A stretch of DNA of 64,000 bases. Source: Cryptomeria japonica. Its lineage: Eukaryota; Streptophyta; Pinopsida; Cupressales; Cupressaceae. The notes under the pieces were generated by a model. The model saw nothing but the letters and a program-made list of their open reading frames with translations. It did not search any database and was not told the origin of the DNA. The stretch is taken from positions 26,738,272 to 26,802,271 of the forward strand of contig NC_081405.1 of the NCBI RefSeq assembly GCF_030272615.1, read 5' to 3'. Of this stretch, positions 56,936-64,000 are shown in pieces. The position numbers were made by a program, and so were the translations under genes. Each line of letters opens with the position of its first letter. Within the stretch, counting starts at the first letter, position 1.

Positions 56936-57970
56936 CAATGAGTGATTGTCAAATTGGATAAGCAATCTGCCAACTTATTTGCAGTGGATACATCAGAAAT
57001 ATTAAAAAAGAATCAAAGTACCATGCTATTTGAAACATATTCCTCGACTTCCAGTAAGGTTTGGACCTTTATATTTTTTTGTTTTGTTATTGCTTCGTTA
57101 TTAGTTCCCAAGCGTAGCTTTTTCGATACGACCATTAATAGTACCTTCAACATCTCTTAAAATACAACCTGCACCTGAAAGCTCCAAAAAAACCACAGGA
57201 AGCAACTAAAAAATTCAACCTTATAACGGATGATGGAGGTGCAGTCCAACTTATCTAGAAATTATTTTGCTTACTCTTACAACCACTTACGGATCCATGA
57301 GTTCGGGCGTAATCCCGACTGGATATTTTTTAAATTTAAAACATTCTCATGTAGATAAAGCATTGTGGTTTCAAAAATTGCTCAACAATTTAATTAGAAG
57401 GATTTTCACACAAGATGAAATTCCTCTAAATATTCTATTATTGCGTTCTTTCCATAATTGCCAAATTAGCAGTTGGAATAATTTTTCATAAACATGCATA
57501 AGTTGAGAAGAAGTTGGTCGGTATCTTCTATTTCTTCTTGACATGGAATGCACTTAAACGAAGCAGATATCTTCTTGTTTGTAAGACTTTTTCTGTTGAA
57601 TGAATGAATGAAGGGATTTTAATAACATCCATGAGACCAAGTTGTCCAAGGGATCAAAAGCTCCAAAAACAACACTATTTCAGATTTTTCTCAATGTCAA
57701 AACCTTTTTTTTAATGAATCTTGACTAAAAATGTTGCAGTTTTGTGAAGCTTTGCTTCCATAAACAGCTTACTCAGATTGTTCACCTTCAAATTGTTTTC
57801 AAACTGCTTATGGATATCCTCATAAGCTGCACACTCCATGATGAAGTGACATTTGATTTCAACTGCTCCTTTACCACAAAAATGCAATTTCTTTCTTCCC
57901 ACTCTTCTTTGGGAAGTTAACCAAGCAAAAGCCCCCACTTTTGGAAGACAAGCACTATGCTAACATAATG
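56936..57970 (-). mobile_element. LINE fragment, copy F (zf-RVT and RNase H end)
   Basis: At 57938-57711 MGAFAWLTSQRRVGRKKLHF and an HF-x-MEC motif give the zf-RVT region. At 57553-57371 LIWQLWKERNNRIFRG is the linker typical of plant LINE ORF2 after zf-RVT. Near 56990-56940 STANKLADCLSNLT matches the last conserved block of LINE RNase H. It is decayed, with several stops, and truncated at both ends. Confidence 0.6.
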
Positions 57971-58084
57971 AAAATAGCTAAATCACAAAGTTTGAATGAG
58001 AGTTAAAGCTGGGCTTGGAATTTGATGGTCATCCCTACCTATCATATAAATTGTCAAGAACATATTTAATATAATTTTTTTTGA

Positions 58085-59440
58085 GCATTGTGGTTTAGCT
58101 ATTACCCACCACTGGAAGCATCCTTTTGAGTAGCCACCTGGGGGGTTTGAGGACGATATGCGTGAGCTTACTCGGCTTCTGGCTTCCGGAGCTTGTAATT
58201 CTTTGAGGGGCTCTGATGTTTTGTCTTGGGATGGTTTTGATGTGTGTGGGAAGTACTTTGTCTACTGGTTATAAACAACTGGATAGGCAGTTGTTTGGGG
58301 ATATTGAGGTCCTGTGGTGGAAGCAAGTTTGGCACAAGTTGTCTTGGCCCAAGTGTAATTTCTTCATGTGGTTAGTGGCTCGCAACCGATGTTTCACTTG
58401 GGATAATTTATGCAAGCATGGTTTCAATGGCCCCTCAATGTGCGTGCTTTGTTATGATGCTGAGGAGAGTGTCTCATCTCTTCTTTTAGTGTTCTTATGC
58501 TAGGGAGATTTAGCATTCTTGGTGGAGGGTGTGGAATATCCCCTGTAGGCATGTTTCCTCGTAGGTTGAGTTTGTGGATCGGTGGGTAGGGCCCCTTTTT
58601 CTTCTTCCTTCCTTCAAGCTACTTGGGCTATTGGACCATCCTTCATTATCTGGAACCTTTGGCTGGAGAGAAATCGTCGGATTTTTCAGGATGTGCGGTT
58701 GGAGTCCCCTCGCTTGTGGTGGAAAATCTTATATTCTCTGGGATAAACCGTTGCGGTTAAGTGTGAATATGATTGAATTGGTGGTTCCTTGTGATGTTGG
58801 GTGTTTTAATCATCTTCATCTACCTCCTCCGCAACGACGGTTCATGTGCAATAGATGTAGACACTCTACTTTGAAGGTGAATAGGGAGGGAAGATGGTCT
58901 CCTCCACTATATGGTGTTCTAAAAATTAACACAGATGGCTCTTCTCGTGGAAACCTTGGTCATGCTGGAATTGGTGATGTGGGTTGGGATAGTTCTGGAG
59001 ATGTCAATTTATCTTTTCTGTTTATATGGGTCTTCATACTAATAATTTAATGGAGGCTCAAGCCATTTTACTAGCTCTGGAGCGTGCAAGAAAATTGGGG
59101 TGGTGCATGATCATATGTGAGTTTGATTCTCAGGTTGTGGTCAACTTGTTGAATAGGTGGCATTTAGATGGGGTTAGTTGGCATTTGGCTTTGATTGTTG
59201 ATCATATTCTCAATCTTTGTGCTTCTTTGGAGTCTGTTACTTTTACCCATATTCCTAGAGAATGGAATGGTGTTGCTGATTGTTTGACCAAGTGGGCCTC
59301 TAATCACATTCATGATTGGAACCTAGTGGATTGGGGTCAGTTACCCCCGGATTTGTCTCAATAGTTGCTTCACTTAGTTGAGTTTGATAGGGCTATGTAA
59401 TGCCCTGCTTTGTACTTCTTGTTTTTAATAGTTTTATTTA
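58085..59440 (+). mobile_element. LINE fragment, copy C (zf-RVT and RNase H)
   Basis: 58216-58503 includes WWKQVWHKLSWPKCNFFMWL, the zf-RVT region (NLCKHGFNGPSMCVLC). RNase H follows: LKINTDGSSRGNLGHAGIG near 58920-58975, then 59026-59364 with NNLMEAQAILLALERA, CEFDSQVVVNLLN and HIPREWNGVADCLTKWAS, ending at the ORF stop 59362-59364. The RNase H core, including D, E, D and the late D, is well kept, with one frame change near 59010. 5'-truncated. Closest in this window to copies A and B. The 3' end is just past TAATGCCCTGCTTTG. Confidence 0.7.
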
Positions 59441-59744
59441 TATTTAAATATTTTATCGATGATACATATTAAATATGAAAAAAATATAAAATTAGAAAGC
59501 AATGATAACTATGAGTAATATGTCAAAAAATCTTAAATTCTATGTTACAATTCAAGTAAATTTCTAAATTCATATTAAAAAATATTTAAGACAATCTTGT
59601 TAAAAATATCCTAAAAATAAAAAATAATATATCTTATTTTGAAAGGATTTTAAATCGATATATGTTTTATACCAAAAATTACAAAATCACATATTCAATA
59701 TTAAATGATGGGAACTATTAATAATAAATGTCGATTTGTTTTTT

Positions 59745-62566
59745 GAAAAAAGGGGTAAAAATTTATTTAGAAGAAACAAAGAGTACAAAGCAGAAGGTAG
59801 TAGCCCTCAAAAAGCTCTCGAAACAGACAAACCAAGAAGCCAAGGAAACCCAAAAGAAAGAAAATCTAACTAGGCTTATCCTCCAAGATTAATGCACCCA
59901 AAGTCTCCATATGCTCAGGGGGGAGAGACTCCCAATTATCCATATCTCACCTATCCAAACCCTCAGAGCCCCAATTAGCCAAACAATCAACCACTCTATT
60001 CCATTTCTGAGGAAAATGACAAAAAGAAATATGGTCAACCAAACAACGTAGATTGAAGATCTGCTTAACTACTAAAGCTAATTGCCAATGGACACTATCC
60101 AAATGTTGGTCATTTAGCAGATTAATCACTATTTGGGAATCAAACTCACAGATAATGTTCCACTAGCCTAAGGAGCAACCCCTCTCAACCACACGAAAAA
60201 TAGCAAAAGCCTCCATAAGATTATTAGAGTGTTGGCCCATATAGGTAGAAAAGAGAAACACTACTTCACCATCTCTACTGCGACTAATACCATCAATTCC
60301 TGCGTGCCTAGGGTTTCCCCTAAAGGATCCATCAATGTTGATTTTCAAAATTCCCTCAGGAGGAGGAAGCCATCGTCCCTCCCTATGAACCTTTTGATGC
60401 ACCTGTCTTTGCTTCCTATTACCTGCATGAATCCAACCCTTGTCAACCAGCATCAAATTATTAGCAACAACCAAGTCATTAGGATCCACAACATCTGAAA
60501 GGTCACACTTTGCTAGAATTGTCTCTTGAAGCCTACTAACAATCTTCCTCCACAAGAAACCACTACCCATTTGAGAATCTTGAAAGATACGTCGATTCCT
60601 TTCTAACCAAATATTCTAGATTATGAGAGTGGGACCAATATCCCAAGCAACTTGGAGGAAGGAGGACTTCAAAGGTGGTTTACCAGGCCTTTCCTAGAAC
60701 TCAATTAGAGAAGTAGCATGGACACATACATGATTCCACGCAGCCCACTAATGATGCCAAACCTCTCTCAAAAATTGACACTGAAAGAAGAGATGAGAAG
60801 TGCATTCTTCATTATTGTTACACAACACACACATAGAAGGGCCTTGAAAACCACGCTTGTGCAAATTCTCCCAAGGCATTTATTTTGGACCACCAACCAG
60901 ATAAAAAAATTGCACTTAGGCAAAGAGAATTATTTCCAAACCTGCTTCCACCAAGACACATTCTTAGTACCATGCAACTGACTATCCAATTCAAGGTATC
61001 CAAAAGCCACCAAAAACTTCCCTTTTGGATTGGGACGCGAAACAAGGACATCTCTACCCATGAGAGAGTTGCAAGGACGACGAGCTAAAATCCCGACCAA
61101 GTCAATGCGATCTTTCTCAGTACCACCCATTGGCCACATCTGAGGGTCTTTCCAACAGGTCACCTCAATCTGACCCTTAACCTTAATAGTCTTGAAGTCC
61201 TCCACCAAACTCCACCCAGTAGCGACCATACTATCACAAAGAGATTGAAGATGGGGAAACTCTCGAATAATCGGAGGGTGACCATCCCAAGAATACAAAT
61301 CCAAAACAACCCATCTTTAATAAGTTTAGGCCCTCTTTTAAGGGTATCCCATATCATAGACCCCTTCCCAACCGAGTTGCATCATGGAACATCAGGTCCA
61401 CTAACCCCCTAGAAGTACTTATGAGTGAGGATTTTGGCCCAAAGTTAATCCTGACAGGTGCACCGTCTCCAATATAACTTAGTAGAAAAGGCTTGACTAA
61501 CCAACCCCGTAGCCCGGAGTCCGAGACCACCTTCCTCTTTTGGTCAGCAAACAAAGTCCCACTTAACCTGACTCCACTTGGAAGAAAGCAGATTACTAGA
61601 CTAAAGAAACTGATGAGAGAGGGCTTCAAAGACTTTGATTAAACTAGAAGGGGCCACCCGCACAAAGAATCTATATAAGGGCATAACCTGTACAACAACC
61701 TTCAAAAGAATCACTCTGCCAGCAGTGGAGAACCATCTATAGGTCTAGTGACTAACCTTCTTGCCAAACTTTTCCAAAATCTCCTACCAAAACTCCCTCT
61801 GTGAGGCACCAACCCCAAGAGGGATGCCAAGATAGATTAGAGTGGGGGAACCAATTTGAAATCGAAGGATACAAGCAATCCTAGATTGGAATAGATGCGG
61901 GGTGTTAAAGAAAAAAATAGATGACTTGTCCTCATTAATCCGTTGACCTGAGGCAACAAAATAAGTATCCAAAGTCCTCCTAAAGTGAACAACCTCATTA
62001 ATTCTAGCAACCCCCATAAGAGCAGTATCATCAACAAATTGGAGGTGACTAACAGGAGGCAAAGCATCCGACCAATGCCAACCCTGTAAGAGCCCATGTC
62101 GAACGCGAGAATAAATGAATCTGTCAAACCCCTCAGCCATAATATCAAACAAGTAAGGAGAGAGGGGATCTCCCTGTCTAAGACCTCTTGAAGCACTGAA
62201 CAATTAAGAAGGCTCCCCATTGATCAAAACTGAAAAATGAGGAAGTGGAGATGCAACTCATAACCCAATCCACCCATTCAACACTAAAGCCAAAAACTAG
62301 TAGGACCTTCTGAAGAAAGGTCCATTTAACTCTATCATAAGCTTTTGCCATATCAAGTTTGATAAACATGGCCTTCTCCTTGGAAGTCACCATCAAGTGA
62401 ATAGCTTCGACAACAATCACAATCCCATCAAATATTTGTCTACTAGAAACAAATCTCCTTTGTTTAGCAGAGATCAAAACATAAAGGCACATCTTAACTC
62501 ATTCAACAATCAACTTAGTGATAATCTTTTAGACCACATTACAAAGAGCAATAGACCGACTAAATG
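59745..62566 (-). mobile_element. LINE, copy B, 5'-truncated (RT to 3' end)
   Basis: From right to left: RT with FIKLDMAKAYDRVKWTFL (62492-62178), RQGDPLSPYLFDIMAEGF and LQFVDDTALMGVARI (62203-61784), thumb, zf-RVT (61304-60818) and RNase H (about 60570-59947) with LKINIDGSFRGNPRHAGIDG, NNLMEAFAI and FPQKWNRVVDCLANWGS. The 3' terminus near 59745 reads TTTTTACCCC then a T-rich run, as in copy A. Endonuclease and ORF1 are missing; the break in the RT near 62566 is the usual 5' truncation. Several stops and frame changes. The RT box is FVDD, as in copy D. Confidence 0.8.
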
Positions 62567-63529
62567 TCGAAATCTTAAAATTTATCTTTTATAAATAATT
62601 TCTTAAATTCATATAAAAACAATTAAATAATCTTGTTAGAAATATTCTTAAAAATAAATTAACTAATTTTCTAAATTCTTTATTAAAAACTATTCAATAT
62701 TAAAAAAAAATTCTAAAATATAATATAGAATACTATATTCTAAATCAATTTATATTAATATTATAATTTAGAACACTATATTTTCTTTACTTATAGTAAA
62801 TTTTTACAGTTAAAATTATATCGTATAATTTTGATCATCCTAGTTAAAGCCATATAATTTTGTTTTACCAAAAATCCTCTATTTTTTAAGCCATTTGACT
62901 TAGTTCATCTTCTTTTTATGAAAAGGAAAGTTTCCTTTTTCCAAAGAGCTCTTTTAAGTAACACGAAATGGGGAATCCCTTAAAATTCTTCAAGTCTTTT
63001 CACTTTCGAACCCTAAGCGTGCATCAAAAAAATGCTTTTACTTCTACTAAATCTAGTCAATTGGTATTATTAAAAGCTTAGGGCCATTTGAGAAATTGGA
63101 AAACCCTCTTTTGAACAACCCATTAAGGATGAGGGATGATTACATCTTTACAAATTATTCAATTCTACATTTTTGAACTGATAGTTGGGTTAGTAATAGA
63201 AAATATTTTGGGTTCATATTATGTATAAAGATTTTTTGATGTCATTATCTTGGATCACTTAGAATTTTACTTGTACATATATCATGTTAGTGTTGTCCCT
63301 TATGATCAAATTTTGAGTCAATATGTTTGTCCTCTAACCCCACCAAAAAACTTAACTCTATGAGCCTTCCTTATCGTAAGCCAAGAAAGTTGCCTTTCTT
63401 TTCTCATTATTCTTCATTTTACAAAAAGGTTTTGATTTGTTTTTCAACTTTTGAGATGATAGTACTTGTTGTAATTCTGAAGACAAACATCATGTAATAG
63501 CTACTATAGTAATATTGATTTAATCAATG
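62567..63529. other. AT-rich DNA, no gene seen
   Basis: AT-rich with many AAATTCT and TTAATATT stretches. Short open frames show no motif. No terminal repeats could be paired. Confidence 0.45.
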
Positions 63530-64000
63530 TTGATCTCCTAACGAAATGTCTCCATCTTCCTTGTCAAGCCAATAGCTTGTTTTGAATAGTAGAAACCATA
63601 GTATCTCAAAAAAACGCTTAATTCCACCACTAAATAAAGGAGTATCTACAAATTTAGATGGAAGCTCATATATCCAACCCAATAGATTTGAGATTCTTTT
63701 TTGAATGTGTAGGGAGGAACTAAAAAAATCTTAGATAGAAGAATTTATTATCGAATTCAAAATTGAATAATATTCTTTGATAACTTTTTCTCTATTTGAC
63801 CTCATCAAAGTTGGAAAGGCCAAATAAAAGTGTCATTTGTAAATAAACCATGAGTTTTTTGTTAACAAACTCTTGAAATTAAAATACATTTCTAATTTCC
63901 AAGTGGCTTTTTTGCCAATAGAATAACCAAGAAAGGTGAAACTGGATCCCTTTGCTTCAAGATTATTGATAAGAAGCATTGGAAATATTGCACTTGAGAT
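63530..64000 (-). mobile_element. Possible LINE RT-thumb remnant, copy G
   Basis: On the minus strand, from the window edge inward: INNLEAKGSSFTFLGYSIGK, then NFKSLLTKNSWFIYK and LAFPTLMRSNREKVIK. The FLGYSIG block followed by a W-x-Y/F and a P-x-x-M-R-x-N resembles the thumb region of a plant LINE RT (FLG-x-x-LG ... SLAGR ... IP). It is weak and has stops. It continues beyond the window. Confidence 0.35.

Overview
This is nuclear plant DNA, most likely from a conifer or another gymnosperm. One host gene, an arogenate dehydratase (ADT), lies in a dense field of old retrotransposons. Its eleven exons can be read without a break, but its ninth intron is about 15.4 kb long and full of transposable elements, which is typical of gymnosperm genes. 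The species is inference; nothing in the window names it.

Layout. 1-7654: right-hand part of a Ty3/gypsy element of the Tat type on the plus strand (integrase tail, an antisense plant-mobile-domain ORF, degenerate tandem arrays, then a tandemly doubled UTR-LTR block). 9964-11719: the LTR end of a second Tat-like element on the minus strand. 14232-22830: a decayed L1-type LINE (copy A, minus strand) holding three solo LTRs, each with a 5-bp target duplication. 24817-33573: a near full-length LINE of another subfamily (copy D, minus strand) with ORF1, ORF2 and an extra ORF downstream of RNase H; it holds a 1.5-kb insertion of unknown class. 34496-53425: the ADT gene, plus strand. Its giant intron contains an LTR element without recognisable pol (37827-45022), a hAT deletion derivative nested in that element's 3' LTR, LINE RNase H debris with a threefold tandem repeat, and a 5'-truncated LINE (copy E) carrying the same extra ORF as copy D. 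54663-64000: another hAT derivative, an unidentified broken gene, and LINE copies F, C, B and G.

Function. The only gene likely to act for the host is ADT, which makes phenylalanine in plastids. Everything else looks like fossil mobile DNA. The best candidates for something undescribed are the extra 3' ORF shared by LINE copies D and E, the tandem arrays of a short conserved anchor with variable spacer at a 19-21-bp period in the Tat elements, and the pol-less LTR element whose internal region encodes a repeated FQL-containing segment. No CRISPR array, tRNA or rRNA gene was seen.
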